A stretch of 64,000 bases of DNA, taken from positions 310,001 through 374,000 of the forward strand of contig CAVSFF010000009.1 in the NCBI GenBank assembly GCA_963727285.1, given 5' to 3'. The translations under genes were made by a program, and so were the position numbers. Positions 24,258 through 33,959 of this stretch are shown here, in pieces (positions within the stretch are counted from its first letter, which is position 1; each line of letters starts with the position of its first letter). Origin of the DNA: CAITWD01 sp963727285. GTDB lineage: Bacteria; Actinomycetota; Thermoleophilia; Miltoncostaeales; Miltoncostaeaceae. The notes under the pieces were generated by a model. That model saw nothing but the letters and a program-made list of their open reading frames with translations, was not told where the DNA came from and did not search any database.

Positions 24258-25265
24258 CTACGCTGCGACGAGGACGGCGACGAAGACAACATATGCCGCG
24301 ACGATGCAGACCCCGACTGGGCGTCGAAGCCCGCGGCTGATGTAGGCCGCGACCAGACACCCTCCGGTCATAGCCAGAAACCAGATGCCGATGAGCGCTC
24401 CGCCGCTCGTCGCGGGGCCCAGCCCCAGAATGACCGCCGGGACCATGAGCCCGAACAAGACGTTCAGGTTGTTGCTGTTGAGAGCCTCGCTGAGCACGGC
24501 CGATCCGCGTCCACGCGATGCCAAGTAGAGCGCCGCGACCGCGTTGGGCAAGCTTGTGACCGCGGCCAGGACGACCGCGCCGATGACGAGCGTTGAGATT
24601 CCGAAGTGATCGCCGAGCGTGGTCGCAGTCTGCTCCATGACCACGCTCGCGCCGACCATGCCGATGAACGCGACCAGCGCCACAAGGGCATCGGACCAGT
24701 GCCCACGGTGCGGGTGAATCGCCGGGAGGAGCTCCCGCTCTTCGTCGCGGATCGCCTTCCGGAGCCAGCGACGCCACGCTTGCGGAAGTCTGATCCGTGA
24801 TTCCAGGCGGTGCGGCCACGCGGAGATCAACACGTACGGCGCGAACACCACGAGGAGCGCTGCCAACCCTGGCAGCGGTCCGATCAGGCCAAGCATGACG
24901 GCAACGCCGACGGCGGCGAACCACATCGACACAGCACCAGCGAACACGACGACGCTCCGGTGGAGCCAGATACGCCCTGCCACCACGCTCGCAAGCCCCA
25001 AGAGTACGGCCAGGTTGAAGACGTTTGAGCCGAGGACGATGCCGGCCCCAACGTCATAGCGGCCGTGCACAAGCGCGGCCGTAGCCGACGAGATCTCGGG
25101 CCCGTCGGCGGCGAGGGCGGCGACAAGACCCAGGGCGGCCTCCGACGCGCCTACGCGGGCCGCGAGCCGCTCCAATCTCACGACAAGCGCGGCGCTCGCC
25201 CCGAGGCTGATGAGCCCGCATGCTAGGAACGCGATGCACGTGATCACGACGCCGGCGTGGGTCAT
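24258..25265 (-). CDS. Calcium/sodium:proton-type exchanger (CaCA family)
   Basis: This ~335-residue integral membrane protein has ~10 hydrophobic helices in two inverted halves. The alpha-1 repeat reads AALAADGPEISSATAAL followed by GSNVFNLAVLLG; the alpha-2 repeat reads TSLPNAVAALYLASRG followed by NSNNLNVLFG. Acidic Glu/Asp and Asn residues in these repeats coordinate cations. The second repeat has Pro-Asn where Pro-Glu is usual, which may alter specificity. The start is uncertain: ATG 25265 is chosen, with upstream ATGs at 25280 and 25325. It lies 249 bp downstream of the ClC gene. Confidence 0.85.
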   Translation of the reverse strand: MTHAGVVITCIAFLACGLISLGASAALVVRLERLAARVGASEAALGLVAALAADGPEISSATAALVHGRYDVGAGIVLGSNVFNLAVLLGLASVVAGRIWLHRSVVVFAGAVSMWFAAVGVAVMLGLIGPLPGLAALLVVFAPYVLISAWPHRLESRIRLPQAWRRWLRKAIRDEERELLPAIHPHRGHWSDALVALVAFIGMVGASVVMEQTATTLGDHFGISTLVIGAVVLAAVTSLPNAVAALYLASRGRGSAVLSEALNSNNLNVLFGLMVPAVILGLGPATSGGALIGIWFLAMTGGCLVAAYISRGLRRPVGVCIVAAYVVFVAVLVAA

Positions 25266-25514
25266 CGGCGCACGACACATCGGGGGACTCGTCGGGAAAC
25301 GGGTGGCACGGTCGGGTCCTCCCACGGATGGGACTCGTGCCGACCAGTCTTCCCGGCGCTCCTGGAGGGACTCTACCCCGCCCGAGATCTGGATGCGGGC
25401 AGCACCGCGGCCGAAGCCATGCCGCGCAGGAGTCGGCCGAGACCCCCTGAAGAAAGGAGCCCAACGATGGGGCCCGATGCCGTGGGCCGCCTCACGCTAT
25501 CGACGTGCGATCGG

Positions 25515-26942
25515 CTAGGCGCCCGGATATTGATCGGACCGCTGCTGCTCGGGCAAGTCCTTTCGCGACCCGAACTGCGAGCGGTAGATGGTCGCGTCCG
25601 AGCGCTGCACGATGAGCGTGGCAATCCCCACGGCAAGCATCGCCGGGGGCACGGCGTCGAACGAGGCTGTCATCGACGCGACGAGCAACATGACCGCGAG
25701 TGGTGCGCGCGAGATGCTGCCAAAGCAAGCCATCATGCCGACGATCACAAAGATTGTGGGGCTGTGCGGGATCCATGGGGCAAACGGCTCGAGCACGCGC
25801 CACACGGCGGCGCCAACAAATCCTCCGATGACCAGGCCTGGGCCGAATATTCCCCCGGAGCCGCCGGACCCGATCGAAAGGCCTGTGGCGAGGATGCGCG
25901 CAAACGGGAGGATCAGGATCACCACGAGCGGGACGCTCAGGAGGGCCTGCCGTCCAAATGCCAACTGGACCCACTCATATCCGGTGCCGAGCACTTCGGG
26001 GAGCACGAGCCCGATCAATCCGACGCAGATGCCGCCGATCGCCGGTCGTAAGTACGGCGCCGCCCGGAGGCGCGAAAACCGGTCTTCCAGGCCGTAGAAG
26101 CCGCGCGCATAGAGGAGCCCCACCAGGCCGCACGCAACCCCGATGATGGCGAAATAGCCGAGCTGTACGGGGCTCGCGAACTGGAAATGACCCGCTGTCG
26201 CGAAGATCGGCGTGAACCCGTCGACAAACCCGTAGAGGACGTAACCAACGGTCGAGGCGACCAACGCCGGCACGAGCGACTCGGGTTCCATGTCATTTCG
26301 GAAGAGAATCTCCGACGCCAATACGGCCCCCCCAAGCGGCGCCTTGAAGATTGCACCAATCCCCGCACCAATGCCGGTCGACACGGCGATGCGCGCATCC
26401 GAGGGGGAAAGGTGAAGCAACCGGGAGAGCATTGAGCCGAAGCCTGCGCTGATCTGCGCGGTGGGCCCCTCGCGACCGGCGGACCCGCCGGAGCCGATCG
26501 TGAGCGCTGATGCCACGAGCTTCACCAGGACAACACGGGCGCGGATGCCGCCGGGGTCGGTGTGGACGGCGGCGATCGCAGCGTCGGTGCCGTGGCCCTT
26601 GGCTTCGGGAGCGAAGCGGTAGACGACAAGTCCCGAAAGGAGCCCACCGAGTCCGACGACGAGTGGTAGCACCCACGGTCGTTCGACGTATTGGCCAACG
26701 GTAAATCCCGTAAGCCCTGCCTTCGGAGGTCCGTGGTAGCCAACCACTAGGCCCAAGAAGAACCTCGTTGTCTGACGCAGCAGCCATGTGAAGATGATTG
26801 CCCCGGTTCCGGCGATGACACCAATCAGCGCGCCGAGTACAAGCCAACGGCGCAAGTACGTCGTAGATGCCACCCAGCGCCGGGTGGCCACCAGGAGCTC
26901 GGTGGTACATCGGCCGCACCGGCGCCAGATCACAGCGTCCAC
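25515..26942 (-). CDS. ClC-family chloride channel or H+/Cl- exchanger
   Basis: This 475-residue membrane protein contains the anion-pathway motifs GSGGSAGREGPTAQ (with the gating Glu), IFKAPLGGAVLASE and GSGGSGGIFGPGL. There is no CBS domain, as in bacterial EriC. The N-terminal ~14 codons overlap the 3' end of the marR gene by 13 bp, so the two are probably one operon and MarR likely controls it. A downstream ATG would shorten the protein. Roles known for the family include acid resistance and anion homeostasis. Confidence 0.9.
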   Translation of the reverse strand: MDAVIWRRCGRCTTELLVATRRWVASTTYLRRWLVLGALIGVIAGTGAIIFTWLLRQTTRFFLGLVVGYHGPPKAGLTGFTVGQYVERPWVLPLVVGLGGLLSGLVVYRFAPEAKGHGTDAAIAAVHTDPGGIRARVVLVKLVASALTIGSGGSAGREGPTAQISAGFGSMLSRLLHLSPSDARIAVSTGIGAGIGAIFKAPLGGAVLASEILFRNDMEPESLVPALVASTVGYVLYGFVDGFTPIFATAGHFQFASPVQLGYFAIIGVACGLVGLLYARGFYGLEDRFSRLRAAPYLRPAIGGICVGLIGLVLPEVLGTGYEWVQLAFGRQALLSVPLVVILILPFARILATGLSIGSGGSGGIFGPGLVIGGFVGAAVWRVLEPFAPWIPHSPTIFVIVGMMACFGSISRAPLAVMLLVASMTASFDAVPPAMLAVGIATLIVQRSDATIYRSQFGSRKDLPEQQRSDQYPGA

Positions 26943-27466
26943 GTCGCGCCGGGGTCAGCCGTCAGTGCACCCTGTGCTGCCGAAACGAAAGCGTCAATCG
27001 CGGCGATCACGGCCGGTCGCGACTCAGACGGAAGCTGATCGACGATCCGGTGGATCTCCTCAAAACGCCGGGAGTTCACGTGTTCTACGAGCCGCCGCCC
27101 AACCGGAGTCAGCGAAATCAACACTGCACGGCGATCATCCCGACGAGTGCGTGAGACGAGTCCGTTCTGGATGAGTCTGTCGCACAGTCGGGTGACCGTT
27201 GACGGAGAGACCTCGAGGGTGCGTGCAAGTTTGTTTGCCTGTACCGGTCCCCGCTGGTCAAGCACGGTCAGCGCGCGGTACTGCGTGAGGGTGATCTCGT
27301 CAGTAGCGAGGGCCATCGCTCGGGCGGCAACGGCAACCATGACGCGGCTGGCGGTCAGGATTGCCGCGACGAGATCGTCCGCTGCGACCGGTTTGGGGGT
27401 ACCGCGGCCCCCGCCAGTCGGGCGCGCTGCACCACCGCCGATGCCGCCCGAGCCGATTGCAACCAT
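26930..27466 (-). CDS. MarR-family transcriptional regulator 1
   Basis: This 178-residue winged-helix regulator has LTQYRALTVLDQRGPVQANKL for the DNA-binding start, SPSTVTRLCDRLIQNGLV for the recognition helix and RTRRDDRRAVLISLT for the wing. A Gly-rich N-terminal 30-residue tail is unusual. ATG 27466 is chosen because TACAAT ends exactly 6 bases upstream, predicting a leaderless mRNA; an ATG at 27487 is the alternative. It is clearly paralogous to the MarR at 28336. The overlap with ClC suggests it senses a condition linked to anion or proton stress. Confidence 0.87.
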   Translation of the reverse strand: MVAIGSGGIGGGAARPTGGGRGTPKPVAADDLVAAILTASRVMVAVAARAMALATDEITLTQYRALTVLDQRGPVQANKLARTLEVSPSTVTRLCDRLIQNGLVSRTRRDDRRAVLISLTPVGRRLVEHVNSRRFEEIHRIVDQLPSESRPAVIAAIDAFVSAAQGALTADPGATWTL

Positions 27467-27472
27467 CGAAAT

Positions 27473-27500
27473 ATTGTAACACGACAACTACTGCACTCAA
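27473..27500 (-). promoter_or_regulatory. Promoter of marR1-clc operon
   Basis: The -35 element TTGAGT (27500-27495) is followed after 16 bp by the -10 element TACAAT (27478-27473), then 6 bases to the ATG at 27466. It predicts a leaderless transcript. Confidence 0.55.
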
Positions 27501-27876
27501 GCAACGCCACTGATGCTCGGGGCATGTTGTGCGGTGGCCTGATCGCATGCGCTCGCTGCTGGGAGCGCGATACATATGCGCTACAGTTATTGTCTGCCGA
27601 CAGCCATAATCGTGGGCAGGAGCGGTGGCTGGACGGGGATTGGTGGTGGCGGAGTGCCCCTGCCGATGCGGGCCCCGGGCGCTCTGAGTCCGACGATCCG
27701 CGTCAAAGGCGCGCGTACGCCGCGGGCGTGGGCCTGCGCCCAGACGACCAGTCTCCCGTTGGGATCCCGCGGTCTGAGCGCCGAATAATGCGCCAACCCA
27801 CGGTGGCAGGGATGGGTGCGGTGGCGGGGGCTATGTTAATTGGCGCGATCGGGAATCGGAGCGGCAAGCTCGTGGA
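27501..27876. other. Intergenic region between marR1 promoter and FN3 ORF
   Basis: About 375 bp with short ORFs on both strands, none recognisable. An ATG at 27788 begins a signal-peptide-like stretch (VAGMGAVAGAMLIGAIG) that could be the displaced N-terminus of the fibronectin-type ORF after a frameshift near 27870. Confidence 0.4.
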
Positions 27877-28233
27877 ATGTCGGCGTCGACGCTGGGAATC
27901 ACTCCAGTGCGCAGAGCGGGCCTGGCCCCCGCTGCGCCCGCGGGCCCCACCGCTACGTGTACGTCCTCGTCTGCCCGGACGATTCGTATATCGTGGACCT
28001 CGGTGCCGCACGCAACGTCATACGACGTCTACGCGTCGACAACCGGAGCCACGGGTCCGTACACCCTGATGGCGAGCGGTCTAGCCGGAGCCCCCTACAC
28101 AACCGCCACACTCGCTGCTGGCACGTACTACTTCGAGATTCGAGCAGGAGTTGGGGACGCTTGGGTGAGCGCGAACTCGGTCGCAACAACTCCAAGCCGA
28201 CGGATCCGAACGAGTGGCACGAGGTGCGCGTAG
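27877..28233 (+). CDS. Fibronectin type III domain protein, probably 5'-truncated
   Basis: This 118-residue ORF has residues ~35-105 forming one FN3 domain: IRISWTSVPHATSYDVYAST, then GPYTLMASGL, YTTATLAAGTYYFEIRAGVG and SANSVA. Such domains occur on secreted actinobacterial proteins, yet this frame has no signal peptide. A hydrophobic leader is encoded in another frame from ATG 27788, so the true gene may run 27788-28233 with an indel around 27870. Function unknown. It lies between two marR genes. Confidence 0.5.
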   Translation: MSASTLGITPVRRAGLAPAAPAGPTATCTSSSARTIRISWTSVPHATSYDVYASTTGATGPYTLMASGLAGAPYTTATLAAGTYYFEIRAGVGDAWVSANSVATTPSRRIRTSGTRCA

Positions 28234-28323
28234 ACCCGTCCAAACGTGTACCGCGAACCGTCTCGGCGGCCGTATCGACCTCGCTTCGTAGATTGCGCCT
28301 GCCGGCACGGACAGCGCACTCGC

Positions 28324-28335
28324 TACACTGCCACC
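28324..28335 (+). promoter_or_regulatory. -10 element and leaderless start of marR2
   Basis: TACACT (28324-28329) is followed by exactly 6 bases and then the ATG at 28336, the arrangement expected for a leaderless mRNA. Confidence 0.55.
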
Positions 28336-28860
28336 ATGAAGTCGGCGTCTACGGCCAGGGTTTCGGCATCATCGTTTGACGAATCATCGCAGAGTGATTC
28401 GGACCCGCTCGCGGATGCGGTGCTCACTGCGAGCCGCGTGTTGGTCGCTGTCGCGGCACGCTCCCTGACGGGCCCTGCCGACGAGATTACGACTCCCCAG
28501 TATCGGGCTCTCGTGGTGCTTGCGGCCCACGGGCCACAGCAACCGGTTGAACTGGCGGACGCCCTCGGACTGACCTCGTCGAGTGTGACGCGATTGTGCG
28601 ATCGCCTGCTTCGGAAGGGCTTGATCGCACGTGACCGTGATGTCGAGTCGCGGGACCGACGAGCAGTGAGACTCAGCCTCACCGACGACGGCCTTCGGTT
28701 TCTGGATGGGGTCACCGAGCGCCGGGTCGAGGAGATCCGCCGGATCGTTGAACGGATTCGTCCTGATGAGCGCCCGAAGGTCCTGGCTGCGTTTCAAGCG
28801 TTTGCCGCCGCGGCCGGCGAGGTGTCTGACGCCGCATGGGCGGCGCGCTGGACGGTTTAA
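28336..28860 (+). CDS. MarR-family transcriptional regulator 2
   Basis: This 174-residue winged-helix protein has TPQYRALVVLAAHGPQQPVEL, SSSVTRLCDRLLRKGLI and the wing DRRAVRLSLTDDG. It aligns throughout with MarR 1 at 26930-27466, so the two are paralogues. Its 3' half (from 28675) is duplicated almost exactly at 35009-35208. It converges with the P-type ATPase gene at a 22-bp gap. The ligand is unknown. Confidence 0.87.
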   Translation: MKSASTARVSASSFDESSQSDSDPLADAVLTASRVLVAVAARSLTGPADEITTPQYRALVVLAAHGPQQPVELADALGLTSSSVTRLCDRLLRKGLIARDRDVESRDRRAVRLSLTDDGLRFLDGVTERRVEEIRRIVERIRPDERPKVLAAFQAFAAAAGEVSDAAWAARWTV

Positions 28861-28874
28861 CCGTCGACGACCCG
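28675..28874 (+). repeat. 200-bp direct repeat, copy 1 (3' half of marR2)
   Basis: Bases 28675-28874 recur at 35009-35208 with one mismatch (T at 28701, G at 35035). The repeat covers the last 62 codons of marR2, its stop and 14 bp beyond. Confidence 0.97.
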
Positions 28875-28882
28875 TGTTCCCG

Positions 28883-31376
28883 TCATGCCACGGGCACGTT
28901 CTTAGCCGCCTGCGGGTGCGATGGCCGACCCGGATCGGAAGGTGACTCCATCTCTCGCGGATCGAGCAGTTGGTACGCCACGAGTTTCACCCTGTCGGTC
29001 AGCAGGAACCACACCAGCGCGTAGGCCCACACGAACAGTGCCCAGCTCCAGCCGAGGGGAGTCATGAAGACGCCGTACACCGCGATGAGCGTCGCGAGGG
29101 TCTGTGTGCCAAGCACGGCGACCAGCAGAATCTTTGCAGGGCGTATCGACCAGAACGGGCCGCGTCGTGCGTGCCAGGAAGATGGTCAGATGCCCAGCCA
29201 CCGACAGCATCAGATACATCAGCGTCTGCAGCTGCGGATGGCCGAGCCCGAATACGTGGTCGCCCAGGTAGAACAGGCCGAACGCCGCCACGGGACCGAC
29301 CACGCCCAGCACGGTGGCGATCCCAAGCACCATGCGCATATTCCACGCCTCGGGCTGATCCTTGTAGCGAACATTGTCATAGGCGATCGACAGGATCGCG
29401 CCATCGTTGAGCAGCGCCAAGCATCACGATCATGACCGCGGTGACCGGAAAGAAGTTGAAGACGAGGATCGCCAGCGTGACGAACAGCAGCACGCGCAAG
29501 CGTCTCTGCGATGCGGTAGATCGCGTAGCTGTTCATCCGCTGAAAGATCTTGCGGCTCTCCTTGATCGCGTCAAGGATCACCGAGAGCCCCGGGGTCATC
29601 AGCACGATCGCCGCCGCCGCGCGGGCGGCGTCTGTAGCGTCCGAGACGGCGATGCCGCAGTCGGCTTTCTTGAGCGCGGGTGCGTCGTTGACCCCGTCTC
29701 CGGTCATACCGACGATATGTCCCCGCTTTTGCAGCACGTCGACGATGTGGAACTTGTGTTCGGGAAAGACCTGTGCGAACCCGTCGGCGCTCTCGATCGC
29801 CTCGGCCGTCGTCGCCGTCTCCTGCCGATTCGCGTCGCCCAGGCCCGATGGCGTCGAGAATCGCCGTCCCCATCCCAAGCGCCTTGGCGGTTTCCTGGGC
29901 GATGGCCACCTGATCGCCGGTCACCATCTTGACGGTGCACGCCCAGGGCTTTCGCGGCGGCGATCGTCGCCTTGGCATCGTCGCGTGGTGGATCAAACAG
30001 CGGCAACACTCCACGAAACTGCCACGGGTCAGTGCCCTCCGCCCGGGCCACCCCGAGCGAACGAAAGCCACGCGCGGCGAACGCGTTGACGGCCGCGTCG
30101 ACGTCGGCCTGTACCAACGCGGCGTTCGCCGACAGCTCGAGGATCACCTGAGGAGCGCCCTTGGTCACAGTGAAGGAGGTTCCGTCTGCGGCGATGATGT
30201 TCGCTTCGGTGCGTTTGCCCACCGGGTCGAACGGCTGGAAATGCGCCACCTGATAGTCCTCGAGCGCGTCGTCACTCGCCAGGCCACCGAGCACGGCCAG
30301 ATCGATCGTGTCGGCATCATCGACGCGTGAGGCCAGAGCGGCATCGAGGATGACCTGCTCGACCTGGACATCATCGACCACGAATGGATCGCCGAGTGTC
30401 AGCGTGTTCTGGGTCAGGGTGCCGGTCTTGTCGGTGCACAAGATGTCCACGCCCGCGAGTTCCTCGATGGCGACCAGCCGGCTCACGACGGCCTTCTTCT
30501 TCGCCAGCAGTCGCGCACCAACCGCCATCGTCACCGACAGGACGGTGGGCATCGCCACCGGAATGGCCGCCACGGTCAATACCAAGGCGAATTGGAGCGT
30601 GGCGAGGATCGCGTCGCCACGCAGAATCGAGACGACAATGATCACCGACACCAGCGCCACCGCGAGGATGATCAGGTAGGTGCCGATCTTGAGCACCGCG
30701 CGCTGAAAGTGACTGACGGTGTGCGCTTCCTGGACGAGCTCTGCCGTCGTGCCAAAGTATGTGTTTGCACCCGTGCCGTAGACGATGGCACCGATCTCAC
30801 CCTGTCGAATGATCGACCCGGAGAACACCGCCTCGCCGATCGTGCGCACCGCAGGCAATGACTCTCCGGTCAGCGCGGACTGATCCACCTCGATCGGGTC
30901 ACCCTCGAGCAATCGTGCATCCGCCGGCACGATGTCGCCCAGGCGCAGGCGAATGACGTCGCCTGGTACCAACTCGCGCGCCGACGGGGTGATCCAGCTG
31001 CCGTCACGCTTCACCCGAGCCCTGATGGCCAGTTCGGCCTTCAGGGCGTCGATCGCTTGTCTGCCTGATGCTCTTCCCAGAACCCGATCCCGGCGTTGGC
31101 AAGCAGCAAGACAAGGATGATGGCGAAGTCCGGCCAGGCCTGGAGCACGGCCGACAGAATCACCGCGGCCTCGATCATCCAGGGAATGGGACCCCAGAAA
31201 TAGGTCAGGACTTTGAGGAGCGGGTTGGTCTTCTGCTCCTGGATCTCGTTGGGCCCGTATTGGGCGAGGCGCTTGGTGGCCTCGGCTTGGGTGAGGCCGT
31301 CCGGAGACGATCCCAACCGCTCCTGCACCTCGGCAAGTGGGAGGGATCTCAGGTCGTCCGGTGGCGTGGGGGCCAA
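28883..31376 (-). pseudogene. Plasma-membrane H+-ATPase (P3A type), six frameshifts
   Basis: The pieces in order read as one P-type ATPase of ~830 residues: an N-terminal cation-ATPase domain (LAQYGPNEIQEQKTNPLL), DQSALTGESLPAV, the phosphorylation site DKTGTLTQNTLTLGDP, KGAPQVIL, MVTGDQVAIAQETAKALG, MTGDGVNDAPALKKADCGIA and the C-terminal helices. The GESLPV and DKTGTLTxN context fits fungal/plant-like proton pumps. The frame changes near 31060, 29940, 29845, 29505, 29418 and 29165. Each is explained by a single base, five apparent insertions and one deletion. The start is TTG 31376 with GGAG upstream. This is either a decayed gene or a stretch of poor consensus. Confidence 0.85.
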
Positions 31377-31747
31377 GTCCGGCTCCGGTTCGCAAGCGGC
31401 GGTCAGCGTGTCACGAGCGTTGGTACGACGGGTCCCTTGCTGTTAAGCACGACGCACACTTCGAGATTACGTTAAGCGTCGCCGCAATCCGCAGTCGTGT
31501 CCATCGCGGTGCGACTCCCTCACGTCTCAGTGCGGCAGGGGCCTTGCTGGTCTGGGCAATAGACCGGGAGGATGCGTCATCCAGGTGCCCCGAGCGCCAG
31601 ACCCGGTGTGGGTGAAACCACCGGCAGCTTCGAGAAAGCCCGACTAATGCTGTTCGCCGGTCGGCGGGACCTCGTGTGGGGTACTTATCGCCCTGGCGTG
31701 CACGTACGCGAGCCGCGCAATGACCAGGCTTGTCGTGCAGGCCGCGA
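31377..31747. other. Intergenic region upstream of the ATPase
   Basis: About 370 bp between the P-type ATPase start and the end of the APC permease remnant. No recognisable gene on either strand; one plus-strand ORF from 31572 has no family features. Confidence 0.45.
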
Positions 31748-33014
31748 TCAACACAAGGCCAGTCGATCCACGCGAGCGAGGTAGTAGATCAGGAAGGCGC
31801 CCGCGAGCGCACAGCCGGTCGCTGCGATCAGAGCAAGGGCGCGGTCTAGTCCCGGACGGGCCGTGTGATGCGCGTGCATCAGGTTGACCATGCCGAATAC
31901 TACGAGGAACGCCAGCGAGCCGAAGGCCACCAACTCAGTGATCGCCGGTAACAAGCGACGCGACACCCCTGCTGCAGCCAGCCAGATGATTGCGACAGCC
32001 GGCACGTCGCGCCGCTGCCGACCGAGGCGTGCGGGCATCTCGTTGGCATCGCTCACGGTCTGGACGAGCCGTGCCGTCGAGAAAAGAGTGGCATTGATCG
32101 CTGAGGTCGTGGAAAACACCGCCGCGACGGTGGCCAGCCACAAACCGACGGCACCAAGTGCCTGTTGGCCAACCACGGCGAAGGCAATCTCCTTACCCGC
32201 CACGAGCGACGCATCGGACACGAGCATCTGCGAGCCCACCGTGACGACGACGAACGCGACGATCAGCAACAGAGACGTAGAGATACAGCGCGCGGTGGGA
32301 GCGTGCGTCGCGGGTGCTCGAGGTCGTGGTAGTCGTAGGAGAGTAATTCGAAGCCCTCGTAGGCAACGAAGATCGACGCCGCACCTACGACCAGCGCCCG
32401 CCGAACCCTTTGTCCGTTGAGCGGCTGCGAGACGATGGGGCGAGAACGAGCGAGACCCAATCGTCGGCGATCCTGCCGAGGACGACAGTTTCACCACCAC
32501 CACGAGAGTCTTCGGTGAGCCCAGAGGTGCCGACTCCGCGCAAGTTGACTACGAAGACCAGAATGACGATTACCGCCGATCCGGCGCGCGCGCGCCGCGA
32601 TATCGGGCGCCCCGAAGACATGCGCCAGATAGTGGCCAAAGGTGAATGCGTATACGCCGAGCGCGAATATGTATCCGAGCATCGAGACACCCAGGCGATC
32701 GATGCTGCGAGCCTCTGGATGGCCCTCATCGCGCAGGTAGCTGAAAGGGTCCGCCGGACGCGGCCCGTGAGCGACACCGCCAGCGCGGCATAGGATCGTG
32801 CGGTGAGCATCGACGATCACGCCGCCGATCGACGAACGACGCCGAAGGCGAGGTGCCCGGCGAGGTCCACAGTGACACCGAGGACGCTGAAGATGCCGCC
32901 GCCGATCATTCCGCCGACGGCCATCGCGATCGCCTCGCGCAGGCCGAGCGTCTGCTTGCGCTTCCGCGCATGGTGGGTGCGCGGATGAAACGGCGACAAC
33001 GTAGGGGCGGCCAT
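31748..33014 (-). pseudogene. APC-superfamily amino acid permease, multiple frameshifts
   Basis: Fragments in several frames follow the APC order. The start is an N-terminal helix 1 motif (AIAMAVGGMIGGGIFSVLG) after MAAPTLSPFHP at 33014. Then come YSYAALAVSLTGR-like, MLGYIFALGVYAFTFGHYLA, VILVFVVNLRGVGTS, FVAYEGFELLSYDYHDL and a long C-terminal piece with VSDANEMPARLG and AGAFLIYYLAR. At least five reading-frame changes are needed. The intact protein would be ~420 residues with ~12 helices and transport amino acids or polyamines. It belongs to the same damaged block as the H+-ATPase. Confidence 0.75.
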
Positions 33015-33200
33015 GAGTGTGAGTATGTCGCCCGTGATGACTTCGCGGGCCACTGGACAAGGCCGTCGAGTCGACGAAGTGCGCGAGCGCATTCGAGGAC
33101 GAACTTGGGCGACTTTCGTTTCTCTCGCGGGAATGGTACGGGGTCAATGGCAGGGTCAGGCTGCAGAGTTTTTGCCTCCCCCTTCTGTGTCGACCTGCCG

Positions 33201-33427
33201 CTAGGGCACACCCGGGATCGACCATGCTGGGAGGGCGGTTGCGGCAGACATCAGGACCAGCCCGATCACGAGTAACCAGACCCCATGAACCGATGCCTTC
33301 GTCGCCTCCCGGAATCGGGTCGCCTCCTCTTCGCGGGACCGTTCAAGATCCTCGAGTCGTAGTTTGAGAGCGACTATTTCGCTGGGAATGTCATTTCAAC
33401 GGTGATGACGTGGGCGTCGTGTCCCAT
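33201..33427 (-). pseudogene. Small single-helix membrane protein with frameshift
   Basis: ATG 33427 begins GHDAHVITVEMTFPA and meets a stop. One frame over, from about 33388, an uninterrupted stretch continues: EIVALKLRLEDLERSREEEA (coiled coil), then HGVWLLVIGLVLMSAATAL, a membrane helix, to the TAG at 33201. A missing base near 33385 would join them into ~76 residues. Not recognised as a family. Confidence 0.45.
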
Positions 33428-33959
33428 CACGCCGACGTCGCCAACCCGACGCCGGTGATGAGGTGCGGCGGCGCGGGCCTGTGCATCACGCGGGGAAAAC
33501 ACTTGCGGAACAGTGCTGCGATCTGCGCTTCGGCAAAGCGGATCGTCCGGTCGTCGCTCACGCCACTTTCGGACGGCGTCGCGTGTCTGAGTTCGGCTTG
33601 CGACTTCAAGGTATTCCGAAGAGCTGGAAGAGGGCTCCGACAAGTAGACGAGAAACGTGCGACGTCACTTGTTCGCATCCCTTCGACGCGTGATCTGCGC
33701 CGATTCGATGAAGAGGATGGTGCCGGGAAGGTCAACGCGGCCATGTGGACACACTCGTGAAGCCATCGCTGCTGGGACGTCGTCCCGCTCGCACGCGATC
33801 GCGCCTGATTCTCGCCACCATCCGAGGACGGCCGTCTCAAGGTCCAGCGCCGCCTGCGTCGCCGAGCTTCCACGTCTTCACGACTTGCCATCGCCACGGT
33901 GGCGCTGCAACCGCACCCTCCCAGCGCCGTCACGCCATCTTCATGAGTTCCAGATCTGG
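33428..33959. other. Region without a recognisable gene
   Basis: About 530 bp with overlapping ORFs on both strands and no domain, ribosome site or codon pattern that stands out. Given the frameshifts on either side it may hold decayed coding sequence. Confidence 0.4.

Noticed and set aside
25467..26051. Plus-strand ORF with a good AAAGGAG ribosome site before ATG 25467
   Set aside because: It runs antisense through the conserved ClC C-terminus and has no recognisable domain, so the site is probably fortuitous.
31560..31670. GGGTGAAACC and GCCCGAC segments resembling parts of a ydaO (c-di-AMP) riboswitch
   Set aside because: The order and the conserved end segment do not fit, and no plus-strand gene follows. 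A covariance-model search would be needed.
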